Source: CBDCNP01 sp965222425 (GTDB lineage: Bacteria; Acidobacteriota; Vicinamibacteria; Marinacidobacterales; DATDRI01). Taken from it: a stretch of 64,000 nt of DNA. The stretch lies in the NCBI GenBank assembly GCA_965222425.1, contig CBDCTW010000022.1, positions 868,001-932,000 on the forward strand. The letters are read 5' to 3'. Made by a program: the position numbers and the translations under genes. Below are positions 52,992 to 61,508 of the stretch, piece by piece (positions within the stretch are counted from its first letter, which is position 1; each line of letters begins with the position of its first letter). The notes under the pieces are model-generated. The model was not told where the DNA came from. It saw nothing but the letters and a program-made list of their open reading frames with translations, and searched no databases.

Positions 52992-54089
52992 GGCTCAGCC
53001 TCAAGCTTCGCCGCCTCCTCGAAGTGCTTTCGAGCCTCTTCCGTTCGCCCTGTGCGCTTGAGCAACACCGCAAGCCGGTGGTAATATCGGCCGACTTCCG
53101 GTTCTAGTTCGATCGCCCTGCGGTAAGCGTCGATCGCCTCGTCGCAGCGACCGGCCTTCTCGAGTGTAGCTGCGTGGTCCGCGGCGATCTTCGCCGCGTA
53201 GGGATCGAGCCCTGCAGCCCTTCTGAACGTGGCGAGCGCCTGCTCGAGTCGACCCCCACCGGCGTAGGCCCTGGCCATCGAGGTATATATCTCGGCATCC
53301 TCGGGAATACCGGTTCGAATTTTCTCGAAAGCGTCAATCGCCTCTTCGTATCGTTCGAGTGCGACGAGCTCAGTCGCGAGCGGTAGCAAAAGCCCGGGGC
53401 TTCCGGGAGCGAGCTCCAGAGCCCGACGGAACGCGACGACGGCTTCCTCGGCCTCGCCCACCTCCGCGAGGAGCGAGGACAGCACCGAGCTCCGCTTGCA
53501 AAACGGGCGAGCGAGGCTCGAGCGCAACGGCGTTTCGATAGGCTCGGGCGGCCTCGACGAGCTCTCCTCGCGCCGTCCTCACGAGCGCCAGCGCTCGACG
53601 CGCCGCAGGTGCTCGGGGGGCCAACTCCAGCGCACGCTTCGCTGAAGCGAGGCCCGCATCGAGCTCTTTCCTCCATTCACTCGCAAGCTCCGCGAGCAAC
53701 AAATGGGCGGGCACAAAATCCGGATTCAACGAGATGGCTCTCTGGAGCCCCTCGAAGGCTTTAGCGATCGGACTTCGTGTTTGGAGTACCAGCAAAGCGT
53801 AGTGGTAGTGAGCCAGAAAGCTCTCCGAGCCGAGCTCGATCGCCTGCTCCAGCGAACGGAGTGCCTTTTCAGGCTCCTGTGAAGCGAGAAAGTAGTAGGC
53901 CTCAACTTCGTGACCGAGCGCTAAGTTTGGCTCGACTTCTAGCGCATGTTCGATGAGCAGCAGAGCCAACTCGGGCGCTCCCCCGTGCGTGAGGAAAGCT
54001 GCTTTATGTGCAAGAACCTCGGCGTGGGTGAGCGGGCGCGCCTCGATAGCCCTATAAGGAACTGAGAGCCCATCCTTTTGAAAAAGCAC
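52988..54089 (-). pseudogene. TPR-repeat protein, frameshifted and probably 5'-truncated
   Basis: The first frame (54089-53470) encodes TPR units such as AIELGSESFLAHYHYALLVL, AISLNPDFVPAHLLLAELA and RALELAPRAPAARRALALVR. After AVALEPRSPVLQAELGAVL, near 53490, a one-base shift is needed to continue with LAEVGEAEEAVVAFRRALEL and four more units ending KHFEEAAKLEAEP. The start (VPYRAIEARPLTHAEVLAHK) reads like the middle of a longer protein, and the DNA beyond 54075 belongs to the yqhA-like gene on the other strand, so an N-terminal domain has probably been lost. Confidence 0.7.
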
Positions 54090-54140
54090 GCTACCTGGCG
54101 CTGATCGTAGTGGTCTTTTCTCTTCTGGACGACACTGCTG

Positions 54141-54560
54141 ATGTTTCTCAACGGTGCATGGAAATCGCTCAAAGCGTTCCAGGCGTTCTTTTTAGCAAGA
54201 CCCTTGATCACGGATGCCCCGGCTCACCTCGACTTCTCCGACCAAGCCATGGTCGCCGTCTTGCAATCGATGGATGCGTTCCTCATCGGACTCGTCTTCC
54301 TCATCTTCTCGTTCGGCGTCTTCATCGCTGAAATCAAAGCACCCAAAACCCTGGCCGGCGCGCCGTGGGCCCAAATCACGAGCATCGAGCGTCTCAAGCA
54401 GGTGCTGGTGGAAGTCATTATTGTGGTTTTGGCGGTGTTGTTCTTGTGGGAATTGCTCCTACTAGAAGAAGACGCGACGTGGAACGTTCTGGCGGCTCCG
54501 ATAGGAATCGTGCTTCTTGCCGCTGCGCTCAGGCTGGTGGACTGGCGTCGCTCGGACTAA
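54141..54560 (+). CDS. YqhA-family (UPF0114) membrane protein, 5' end damaged
   Basis: 139 residues with three TM segments: NGAWKSLKAFQAFFLARPLI, then LIGLVFLIFSFGVFIAEIKA and VIIVVLAVLFLWELLLLEED, all typical of YqhA. The usual first helix is encoded just upstream but in another frame (FEKARYLALIVVVFSLL at about 54078-54130), so one or two lost bases near 54130 cut it off. Translation from ATG 54141 may still give a shortened protein. Role unknown. Confidence 0.7.
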   Translation: MFLNGAWKSLKAFQAFFLARPLITDAPAHLDFSDQAMVAVLQSMDAFLIGLVFLIFSFGVFIAEIKAPKTLAGAPWAQITSIERLKQVLVEVIIVVLAVLFLWELLLLEEDATWNVLAAPIGIVLLAAALRLVDWRRSD

Positions 54561-54563
54561 TTC

Positions 54564-56387
54564 TCAGGGCTCTCGCACGGCGTCGACTCGAAGCTCCGCA
54601 ATCGACCAAGGCTTGGTCCGCCGGCCGATTTGAAAAAGCCGGAGGCCCCGAACCGTGGTCGGCTCTATGATGAGAACTTGACTCGGCCCCCTTTCATCGA
54701 GAACCTGCCTTCGTAACCCTGGCCGGCCCATTACATAGGGGATCTCCTTCCAATTTCCCTCTTCGGTTCGGCCTTCGAGCCGGAGCCGTCGTGCGTTGCG
54801 AAGCGGACGACTTCCGGAACTGAGCTCGATCCGTCCTACGACCACCGGCTTCGGGAACCGGACTTGGATCCGATTTCCAGGTCTTTGGCTACTTTCGGTC
54901 TCCCAATACGAAGAAAGACGACCATCGATGAGGTTCGTTATGCGTTCCCGAGCCTCCGAAGCAGAGAGCCAGGACAGCTCGAGCGGGATCTTCTCGTATT
55001 GGCGACGGAAGCGCTCGGGGACCGCGTAGAGTCGCAGAGGCGGGCCGGAATAAACGCTCTCCGGCTCGATCGCGACGGTGAGCGGAAGCTCGAGGGTATA
55101 GCTTTCCTCATCGGCGGGTCGGAGCAACACGAGATCGGTGTGCGTTGACTGCAGGTGGAACCGCTCCGGCAAGTCGCTCGCCTTCAGAACCTCGAACCGC
55201 CTTTCGTGACCTCCCACGTCAGTAAGCGGACTCAACACTCGCGACCCCGGCGCAAGATGGGTCTCCATCCAGTCGAGCGCTCGGTCCCGCGTACTGGGCC
55301 GCGAGATATCGCGAACGTAGGAGATCGAGGAATGCAAAGGAAACGCCAAAGCTAACAGAATCACCGCGATCGTCGCGGGCGCCTGTCTTTGGTAAAGGCG
55401 ATCTGCGGTCAGACCGACCAGCAAGGTGAGGACACCGAGCATCGGGACCAGAAAACGATCGTGGTGAACATCGGCGGTCGAGAAGACAGCCACGACGAGG
55501 ACGGGAAAAAGCAAGAGAGGACCCCACTTCCGCCATTCTCTCAACGCGGGAAACACTCCCACCAGAAGGAGCAGGACGCCAAGAGCCCCAAATGCCTTGC
55601 GAAGAGTACCTCGAGGATGCCCCAAGTAGATCCAAAACATCCCGAAATAGTCCTTGGCGGATTCGGAGCGGTCGAAATAGTGGTAATCGAATTGAGTGAA
55701 GACCCCATCCATGAACCCGCGGACGTTGAGCAGGGTATATGGGGATAACACGAGAAACGTAAGCAGGGACAGTCCTCCCGCCAAGAACATGCGACGGAGA
55801 CGGGGTCCGGGAGCGAGAAAGCGGTAGACGATGTAAGAAGGGACCAAGAGAATTCCCGAAAACTTCACCGCCGTCGCGGTGCCCAAGGCCATTCCCGACA
55901 GAACATCCTGCCGCTTGGCTTCACCCAGAGTGCGGAATACGAGAAGGGCGAGAAGGACGAAGGTCTCGAGCACCACATCCGGTCGTACGCTGTGGGCGGT
56001 GTGAACTTCCACCGGCGACACCGCTAGGAACAGCGCCGCCACGAGCCCCGTTAATGGACCGGCCAGTCGCGTGCCGAGGAGATAGACGAGGGCAACGCTC
56101 GCCACACCGAACGCGGCAACCAGGCCGCGCGCCGCTAGATAAGCACTGGCGCCGGCCGGTACTTCCGCGTCGACGAGCGCGAGGACGGGATAGAGAAGGT
56201 AGAAGAACAGTCCGGGATATTCGTAGAAACGGTAGTCGAGGTCCCCTTCCGACAACATCACAGCGACGTTGTCGACGAAATAGCGTTCGTCTACATGGGG
56301 AGTGTGTCGAAGACCCCAGGATAAACCGGTGAATCGAAGGGCGACGGCCAGAAGGAGAACCGTCCCCAAAGCGAGGCGGAGACGCAT
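54564..56387 (-). CDS. GT39-family membrane glycosyltransferase with C-terminal discoidin-like domain
   Basis: 607 residues. About ten TM helices in the first ~370 residues; the catalytic loop after TM1 reads HTPHVDERYFVDNV (DE motif near 33), and the second loop has EYPGLFFYLLYPV and SVRPDVVLETFVLLALLVF, as in ArnT/PMT-type (dolichyl- or polyprenyl-phosphate-sugar) transferases. After a soluble stretch, residues ~485-605 look like a jelly-roll domain: NLIDGRLSSYWETESS, IQVRFPKPVVVGRIELSSG and the closing GLRLFQIG. Transfer of a sugar to a lipid or protein outside the cytoplasmic membrane is inferred. Confidence 0.82.
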   Translation of the reverse strand: MRLRLALGTVLLLAVALRFTGLSWGLRHTPHVDERYFVDNVAVMLSEGDLDYRFYEYPGLFFYLLYPVLALVDAEVPAGASAYLAARGLVAAFGVASVALVYLLGTRLAGPLTGLVAALFLAVSPVEVHTAHSVRPDVVLETFVLLALLVFRTLGEAKRQDVLSGMALGTATAVKFSGILLVPSYIVYRFLAPGPRLRRMFLAGGLSLLTFLVLSPYTLLNVRGFMDGVFTQFDYHYFDRSESAKDYFGMFWIYLGHPRGTLRKAFGALGVLLLLVGVFPALREWRKWGPLLLFPVLVVAVFSTADVHHDRFLVPMLGVLTLLVGLTADRLYQRQAPATIAVILLALAFPLHSSISYVRDISRPSTRDRALDWMETHLAPGSRVLSPLTDVGGHERRFEVLKASDLPERFHLQSTHTDLVLLRPADEESYTLELPLTVAIEPESVYSGPPLRLYAVPERFRRQYEKIPLELSWLSASEARERITNLIDGRLSSYWETESSQRPGNRIQVRFPKPVVVGRIELSSGSRPLRNARRLRLEGRTEEGNWKEIPYVMGRPGLRRQVLDERGPSQVLIIEPTTVRGLRLFQIGRRTKPWSIAELRVDAVREP

Positions 56388-56600
56388 TCGGGAAGAATTT
56401 TAGGGCAGGCTCGTGACGGTGTCAAAGACCGAGGCTGGTCTTGATTTCCTCGACGAGCCACTCGGCCTCTCGTTTGTCCCTGACCTGTGCACGGGATTGA
56501 AAAGTGGCGAGGAGGAGGCTATGATCCGGCGGCCTTCGCCAAGGCTACGGCCAGTCAAGCTCCGCCTTCGGCAAGAGCTCAAAGGAGAAAGGATGAGGGC
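56388..56600. other. Intergenic stretch with a GC-rich repeat-like segment
   Basis: 56530-56580 has two related halves, GGCCTTCGCCAAGGCTACGG and AAGCTCCGCCTTCGGCAAG, reminiscent of dispersed intergenic repeats. On the minus strand, 56448-56520 reads FQSRAQVRDKREAEWLVEE, followed by IKTSLGL and a stop, possibly the tail of a lost gene. Confidence 0.3.
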
Positions 56601-57008
56601 GTGCCGACTGAACTCAAAGAGATAGAAGTCCTACGGACCCAGCACCAATTGAGAAGTGTGTCGGAAGAGGAAGATGGAACCGGCATCGACCGGCTCCCCA
56701 AAGGTGTCTACGGATTCACCCACTCCCCTGCCGCCGACAACTTTCCGCTGTTCACAAAGCGAGATCCGAATTGCTACGAGGCACACAAGCTACCCGACGG
56801 CAGCCAGTCGCTGGTCGGGTACTTGACCAAAGAAGAGGCGAGTCAGCTCGCGTCTCATGAAAAAACCAGTGTCCTTCACCTATTTCCCAATCCGAATGAG
56901 AAGGCCACCGAGTTGGTAACTATCCCAATGGCTCGTGTGGTCGGACATGAAGAGAACTCCCAGCGCAAGGGTAAGGGGTTCGAGATCCAGGTGGCACCAG
57001 GGAAATAG
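56601..57008 (+). CDS. Hypothetical soluble protein
   Basis: 135 residues from GTG 56601, chosen because GGAGAAAGGATGAGGGC precedes it; the longer frame upstream crosses the repeat-like segment. No signal peptide or TM helix. Visible pieces: DRLPKGVYGFTHSPAADNFP, NCYEAHKLPDGSQSLVGYLT and LFPNPNEKATELVTIPMARV. No family is recognised. It converges with the next gene, with a perfect hairpin between them. Confidence 0.55.
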   Translation: MPTELKEIEVLRTQHQLRSVSEEEDGTGIDRLPKGVYGFTHSPAADNFPLFTKRDPNCYEAHKLPDGSQSLVGYLTKEEASQLASHEKTSVLHLFPNPNEKATELVTIPMARVVGHEENSQRKGKGFEIQVAPGK

Positions 57009-57011
57009 CAC

Positions 57012-57038
57012 CCTCAAGTCGTCAGAGCCGACTTGAGG
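57012..57038. terminator. Hairpin at convergent gene ends
   Basis: Perfect 10-bp arms CCTCAAGTCG / CGACTTGAGG with a 7-base loop, overlapping the last codons of the minus-strand gene. No U-run on either side, so termination is only possible, not certain. Confidence 0.4.
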
Positions 57039-57466
57039 CGTTCGAGGGAGCTCGCCATTGCCTGCTCGATCGCGTCGAGCCGATCTTTACTTCCCCAAGT
57101 CAGTACGTCGATACACAACATCTTTTGTGGCCCCATGGAAAAGGCCTTCAGCGCCACCGCGCCCTCTATCTCGGGCCACCTCAACTGCACCTCACTTCCG
57201 CTATCGGCTAAGACCTCTCCGGCCAGCTTGTCACCGTTCGTGAGCGTGAGCTCGTAGCGGGTCCCCGGCTCGCCGATCCCACCGTCCCTGGTGAGCCACT
57301 TCGCAAGACTGCGCTCTTCACGGTAAAAGGGTCGCAGCTGCGGCGAGGTGTACTCGGCGGGAAGCATAACCAGCGCGTGGTAGCGCGAGCGTCCGAAGTA
57401 GTTCCCCAAATAGTGCCTCAAAACCGCGGGTGCTAGCCACGTTCGCTGTTGATCGGTCTTCCTCAA
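57014..57466 (-). pseudogene. 5'-truncated gene, possibly SRPBCC-like, with start supplied by the IS
   Basis: 150 codons. The first nine (MRKTDQQRT) lie in the terminal repeat of the neighbouring IS1-like element; chromosomal sequence begins at WLAPAVLRHYLGNYFGRSRY. The region YELTLTNGDKLAGEVLADSG, VQLRWPEIEGAVALKAFSMG and the C-terminal helix IEQAMASSLERLKSAL fit an activator-of-Hsp90/SRPBCC-type protein, but the match is weak. The native N-terminus is lost, so this is a fusion ORF at an IS end. Confidence 0.5.
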
Positions 57467-58630
57467 GCACAGGAGATCATGAGAAAAACAGCAGATTTAT
57501 CAACCCGCTACACTTGAGTGATGAGGGCCATCCAGGACAAGCCATGCTCCAAGCCGGGGTGCCACAGCTTTGGCCAGCGGGGCGTCAACATCGTTGGGCA
57601 CGGCTGGTTTACGACCAAGTCGGGCCGACGTCGGCGTTACCGGTGCAAAATATGCGGGGGAACGGCCAGCATGAATACGGGCACGGCGTACAGCGGTCTC
57701 CGCTGCACTCGGAGGGAGTTCGACCAAGTAGCGAGCCTGCGAGTCGAGGGCGTGAGCATTTCTGCGACGGCACGGGTCACGGGTCATTCCCGCAACACGA
57801 TCGCCCGCTGGCTCAAGCGGGCCTCGAGAGCGGCAGAGCGCTTCAACCGGCAAATGCTGCGGGACTTCAAAATCGTTGAGCTTCAGGCCGATGAACTCTA
57901 CACGTTCATCGGCAGCAAGAGCAGGCCAACGTGGCTTTTTGCGATCATCGAGGTGTGCTCCCGTCTGTGGGCGAGTAGCCTCGTCGGCCGCCGCTCCGAT
58001 CGAAACACCAAGGCCGTACTCAACGACGTCATCCTCCGCGGACGCCTTGTTGGATCCCCACGGATCGCCACGGATGGCTTCGAGTACTACTTCGCGGTGA
58101 TCGTGCGCCTTATTGGTCCCGCGTGCGTCTATGGTCAAGTGATCAAGACTCGGCGGAACAATCGTGTCGTCCGAGTCGAGCGGCGCGTGAAGATCAGTAC
58201 CGCGAGGCGGTTGAAGGACGCGCTGTTGGAGTCAGAGGATTCCGAGAACCTGAACACGTCGTTCGTCGAGCGCCTCAACCTTACAATGCGTCAAGGGTCG
58301 GCGTACTTGCGCCGTCGCTCGCCATGCCACGCCCGATGCGAAGACCAGCTCCGCGAGTACGTTGAGCTTCTGCGTTGTCATTACAACTTCGTCCGGCCGC
58401 ACAGAGCTTTGAAGTTCGGGCGAGAGACCAGGACGCCCGCGATGCAGGCCGGCTTGGTGAGCAAGCGATTGACCTTGAGCGATATCTTCACCGCACGCGG
58501 TGTCTCGCTACGTCTTTTTGTGCTGGTCGTGCTCGTCTCTGTTACCGTCCACCTCACGGAACCTCGCGCAGCCGAGCTGCGGTCCTCGTGGCAGCCCGAT
58601 CGAAGAACGGCTGCTTGATCAACAGCGAAC
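57442..58630 (+). mobile_element. IS1-like insertion sequence
   Basis: 1,189 bp between perfect 14-bp terminal repeats GTTCGCTGTTGATC (57442-57455) and GATCAACAGCGAAC (58617-58630). One transposase gene fills it. No target duplication is found, and the flanks belong to two different broken genes, so DNA next to the element has probably been deleted after insertion. Confidence 0.8.
57518..58618 (+). CDS. IS1-like DDE transposase
   Basis: 366 residues. N-terminal zinc ribbon (CSKPGC near 10, YRCKICGG near 41), helix-turn-helix ISATARVTGHSRNTIARWLK near 82, then the DDE core: Asp in VELQADELYTFIGSK near 124, Asp in SPRIATDGFEYYFAV near 187, Glu in NTSFVERLNLTMRQGSAYL near 250. The tail HYNFVRPHRALK is also typical. 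An Arg/Val-rich extension runs into the right terminal repeat, where the stop lies. Family assignment to IS1 (rather than IS1595) is by architecture only. Confidence 0.8.
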   Translation: MMRAIQDKPCSKPGCHSFGQRGVNIVGHGWFTTKSGRRRRYRCKICGGTASMNTGTAYSGLRCTRREFDQVASLRVEGVSISATARVTGHSRNTIARWLKRASRAAERFNRQMLRDFKIVELQADELYTFIGSKSRPTWLFAIIEVCSRLWASSLVGRRSDRNTKAVLNDVILRGRLVGSPRIATDGFEYYFAVIVRLIGPACVYGQVIKTRRNNRVVRVERRVKISTARRLKDALLESEDSENLNTSFVERLNLTMRQGSAYLRRRSPCHARCEDQLREYVELLRCHYNFVRPHRALKFGRETRTPAMQAGLVSKRLTLSDIFTARGVSLRLFVLVVLVSVTVHLTEPRAAELRSSWQPDRRTAA

Positions 58631-58802
58631 AGCGCAAGCACCCGCCGCAGAAGGCCACGAGCACATCGTGCAGTACTTCATCGACCAAGGCGTCGAGCTC
58701 TCTCCGCGCGACCGCTGGGGTGGCACGCCCCTGTGTGACGCCCGCCGCCACGGCCATAGCCGCGTTACGCAGCTACTCGAAAGCCACCGCGCCGTCGAGT
58801 AG
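58631..58802 (+). pseudogene. Ankyrin-repeat gene fragment cut by the IS1-like element
   Basis: After the right terminal repeat one frame reads AAEGHEHIVQYFIDQGVELS, RDRWGGTPLCDARRHGHSRV and TQLLESHRAVE, then stop. This is one and a half ankyrin repeats of the kind ending bacterial glutaminases and some cyclic-nucleotide or channel proteins. The 5' part is missing on the other side of the element. Confidence 0.65.
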
Positions 58803-58807
58803 ATCAT

Positions 58808-59521
58808 ATGTTTCGCCGTCTACAGTCACTGACTACCGGGATCTGTCTCGCCTGGACTGCAGGTTGCAGTACTTCCACGTCCCCGTCCTCTACCAACGAT
58901 GTGGAAGCGCCGCCGGCACAGACAACAGAGACCGCCGAGCCCAGGGCGGAGTACACCGTCACGTTCGATGCCGCCTGGAGTGCGGCTACGCATCCGGAAG
59001 ATTTCCCAGGCAAGCCTCACTTTTCCGGGTTGATCGGTGCCACCCACAACGGCGACCTACGTTTCTGAAAACCCGGGAGAAGGGCGTCGGATGGAATCAA
59101 GGCCATGGCGGAGAGGGGAAGCAAGACTCCTCTCGATGAGGAGATCCGCGCCGCAAAAGCCGAGGGGACGGCCGACAAGCTTTTATCCGGCGACGGTATT
59201 GCTCGATCGCCGGCAAGCGTGTCTCTCGATTTCGTCATCCGCCGGGACCACCCGCTGGTCACGCTCGTCTCGATGGTGGTGCCCAGCCCCGATTGGTTTG
59301 GGGGCGTTTCGGCTTTGAGCCTTCTCGAGGGGGACCATTGGGTCAACGAGCTAAGGGTCGAGCTTTTCGCCTACGATGCCGGCACCGATAGCGGAACGAC
59401 GTACGATTCCGCTAACCGACCCACCTCGCCCCGCGAGCCGATCCAGCAAATAGAAGGACGGCCTCTTGCGGTGAGAGGCGCAGTCGCTCCCGTGGGAACG
59501 TTCACTTTCACCAGGCGCTGA
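58808..59521 (+). pseudogene. Spondin-domain lipoprotein with in-frame TGA
   Basis: Lipoprotein signal with Cys in LAWTAGCSTS (about residue 20), then a spondin N-type domain: EYTVTFDAAWSAATHPEDFP, HFSGLIGATHNGDLRF, then TGA at 59066-59068. The same frame continues KPG..ASDGIKAMAERGSKTP, RRDHPLVTLVSMVVPSPDWF (with GGVSALSL) and VNELRVELFAYDAGTDSG to the normal end. Related proteins have Trp at the stop (FWxPG), so TGG to TGA is the simplest event. The domain is used in extracellular adhesion proteins. Confidence 0.8.
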
Positions 59522-59533
59522 GCCCTCCGGCCG

Positions 59534-59980
59534 CTAAATCGGCCAGCCCCGCCAGGTTCGGACCACTCGCCCATCGGAGTCTAGCTCGCTGCCACAGATG
59601 TAGGTCTTGATGTTGTAAATCTTGCCATCGCGGACTTTGTCGACGACCGCGAAGTAAAACTGGACGCGACTCCCCGGCGGGCCTCCATCCCTTGGATTCC
59701 CGCTCCGAGTACCTAGGCCCTCTCCTTCCAGCACGACTTGGTTCCCCTTCGCGAACAAGTTGGTAATCTCCCACTTCAGATCTGGAAAAGTCTCGAAGTA
59801 CATTCGCATTTCGTCTCGGATCTGATCCTTGCCCCGTCGAGGCTCCTCACCCAGATCGAGATCGAGGATGTCATCGGATAGCGGCGACACCGCCTTGTCG
59901 ATATCGTGCTCGGACATCCCTTCTATGTTGGTCCGCACAAGCTCCATGTTGGCCAATTCCTCTTCGGTAAACGAGCTCAT
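59534..59980 (-). CDS. SnoaL-like/NTF2-fold protein
   Basis: 148 residues without signal peptide. Pattern of a polyketide-cyclase-like NTF2 fold: LVRTNIEGMSEHDIDKAVSP, DQIRDEMRMYFETFPDLKWE, VVLEGEGLGTRSGNP, RVQFYFAVVDKVRDGKIYNI and a C-terminal strand. Members include ester cyclases and ligand-binding proteins; catalytic residues are not diagnosable. It is 21 bp downstream of the amidohydrolase on the same strand, so possibly cotranscribed. Confidence 0.78.
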   Translation of the reverse strand: MSSFTEEELANMELVRTNIEGMSEHDIDKAVSPLSDDILDLDLGEEPRRGKDQIRDEMRMYFETFPDLKWEITNLFAKGNQVVLEGEGLGTRSGNPRDGGPPGSRVQFYFAVVDKVRDGKIYNIKTYICGSELDSDGRVVRTWRGWPI

Positions 59981-60001
59981 ATTCGCCTCCTCCTGGTTTC
60001 G

Positions 60002-61339
60002 CTATGGCGTTGTAGCAGACGGTGCTATGGAACTTTTCCTCCGGTCCCGCAGGATCTTGCCATCCTTGATGACCAAAATAGGTCGAGTCACGACCGTGAT
60101 GTCATCGAGCGGATTGCCGGGGACGACGATCACGTCGGCGAGCTTCCCGACTTCCAGCGTTCCGACCGAATCGGCCAGCCCCGCCGTCATGGCGCCCACG
60201 TGGGTCGCGGCCCGAAGCACTTCAGTGGCCGAATAACCCCACGCCATGAACTGCTTGAGCTCGGCGTTGTAAAAGCCCGCGATCTTGTTTTGGTACTGAC
60301 CCTCGACGTCGGTGGCAACCGCCATCGGAATTCCGGCCTGGTGCATCTTGCGGAAACGATCCTCGTAATGCTTGCCCGAAAGCTGGAATCGATTGTCGTC
60401 CTCGGAAGGATGGTCCCAACTCTCGCGGGCACCGCGCCGCGACGTGCTGACAGTGGGGACGAGGATCGTTCCTTGCCTCTTCATCATTTCGATGACCTGG
60501 GCCTCGTTCTTCATCGGATAGAGATGCTCGATGGTATCGGCACCCGCCGCGACCGCCCACTCCACCATCATCATGTCCCAGTCCGCGTACCATCCGGGGG
60601 TACCCGGCTTGCCGCCCTTCCTGCCACCCGCGTGAACAGAAATGAGCGCGCCCAAACTATGGGTCGTCTCCACCGCCACTTGCACTTCTTCGGCTGTGAA
60701 CGGAGGAGTCACTTTCGTGAAATCGGCACCGAGCGCGAAATTCTTGCGGATGTTCCTCCGCCATTCACCGGGCGAGTCCGACGGCACCATGACTTTCTCG
60801 GGGAGCATCAACTCGAACTCCCCGCCGTGCGCCCCGGTCGACGCCATGACCTGATTCGCCACGACGAAGCGGGGACCTTCTAGATACCCCTTCTGAATCG
60901 CCAGTTTGAGGCCGATGGCCACGTTGTGGCGCGCGCCCAAGTCACGAACCAACGTGATGCCACTGTCGAGGGCCTGCTTCAGAATCGCCGCCCCTCGGAG
61001 CGCGCACAACGAATCGTCCTCGAACTCTCGAGGATGAGGAAGGTAGAACGCGGGGTGGGTGTGTGCATCGACGAGACCTGGAAGAACGGTAGTGCCCGGG
61101 ACTTCGATAACCTGGGCCCCGTCCGGGACCCTTATCTGACTCCTGGGACCGATCTGGGTGATGCGGTTGCCCTCGATGACGACCGCCTGCCCCTTCTTCG
61201 ACGGAGCTCCTGTCGAATCGATCAGCGTATCTCCGATGATGACGAGCGGCGGACGCGATTCCTCCTGTGCCGGAATAGTCGCGGCACTGGCGAAAGTCAT
61301 GAAGAACATCAATAAGCATGGCACTCTTAGTGACTTCAT
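60002..61339 (-). CDS. Exported metal-dependent amidohydrolase
   Basis: 445 residues with a signal peptide (MKSLRVPCLLMFFMTFASAA). The TIM-barrel metal site is intact: VLPGLVDAHTHPAFYLPH near 88 (HxH), Lys in FALGADFTKVTPPF near 205, ALISVHAGGRKGG near 231, DTIEHLYPMKNE near 262 and Asp in PMAVATDVEGQYQNK near 345, with GTLEVGKLADVIVVPGNPLD at the end. This is the imidazolonepropionase-like/prolidase-type group common in secreted Acidobacteria proteins. The substrate is unknown, perhaps a dipeptide. Confidence 0.88.
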   Translation of the reverse strand: MKSLRVPCLLMFFMTFASAATIPAQEESRPPLVIIGDTLIDSTGAPSKKGQAVVIEGNRITQIGPRSQIRVPDGAQVIEVPGTTVLPGLVDAHTHPAFYLPHPREFEDDSLCALRGAAILKQALDSGITLVRDLGARHNVAIGLKLAIQKGYLEGPRFVVANQVMASTGAHGGEFELMLPEKVMVPSDSPGEWRRNIRKNFALGADFTKVTPPFTAEEVQVAVETTHSLGALISVHAGGRKGGKPGTPGWYADWDMMMVEWAVAAGADTIEHLYPMKNEAQVIEMMKRQGTILVPTVSTSRRGARESWDHPSEDDNRFQLSGKHYEDRFRKMHQAGIPMAVATDVEGQYQNKIAGFYNAELKQFMAWGYSATEVLRAATHVGAMTAGLADSVGTLEVGKLADVIVVPGNPLDDITVVTRPILVIKDGKILRDRRKSSIAPSATTP

Positions 61340-61508
61340 TTGGACATCCTCCTTTGCCCTGAGATCAATATCCCGATGGATCCTTTGAGCCGGAGTCTAC
61401 GTTAGAACGGAGATTTCTACAATGAATGGACCCCGGCGGTGAGGGCGCGTATCCTCAGTTATCGGATACGGTGACGTAACTTGGATCACCACCTAGAACT
61501 TCAGGACT

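Noticed and set aside
56521..56580. REP-like element or transcription terminator upstream of the hypothetical gene
   Set aside because: The two halves are similar in direct rather than clearly inverted orientation and no second copy was seen in the window; reported only as a weak repeat-like segment.
24191..59068. Reassignment of TGA to Trp in the whole genome
   Set aside because: Several intact genes end in TGA at the normal family length (oxoprolinase fusion, mgtC, DUF423), and TGG is used normally for Trp; TGA is a working stop here.
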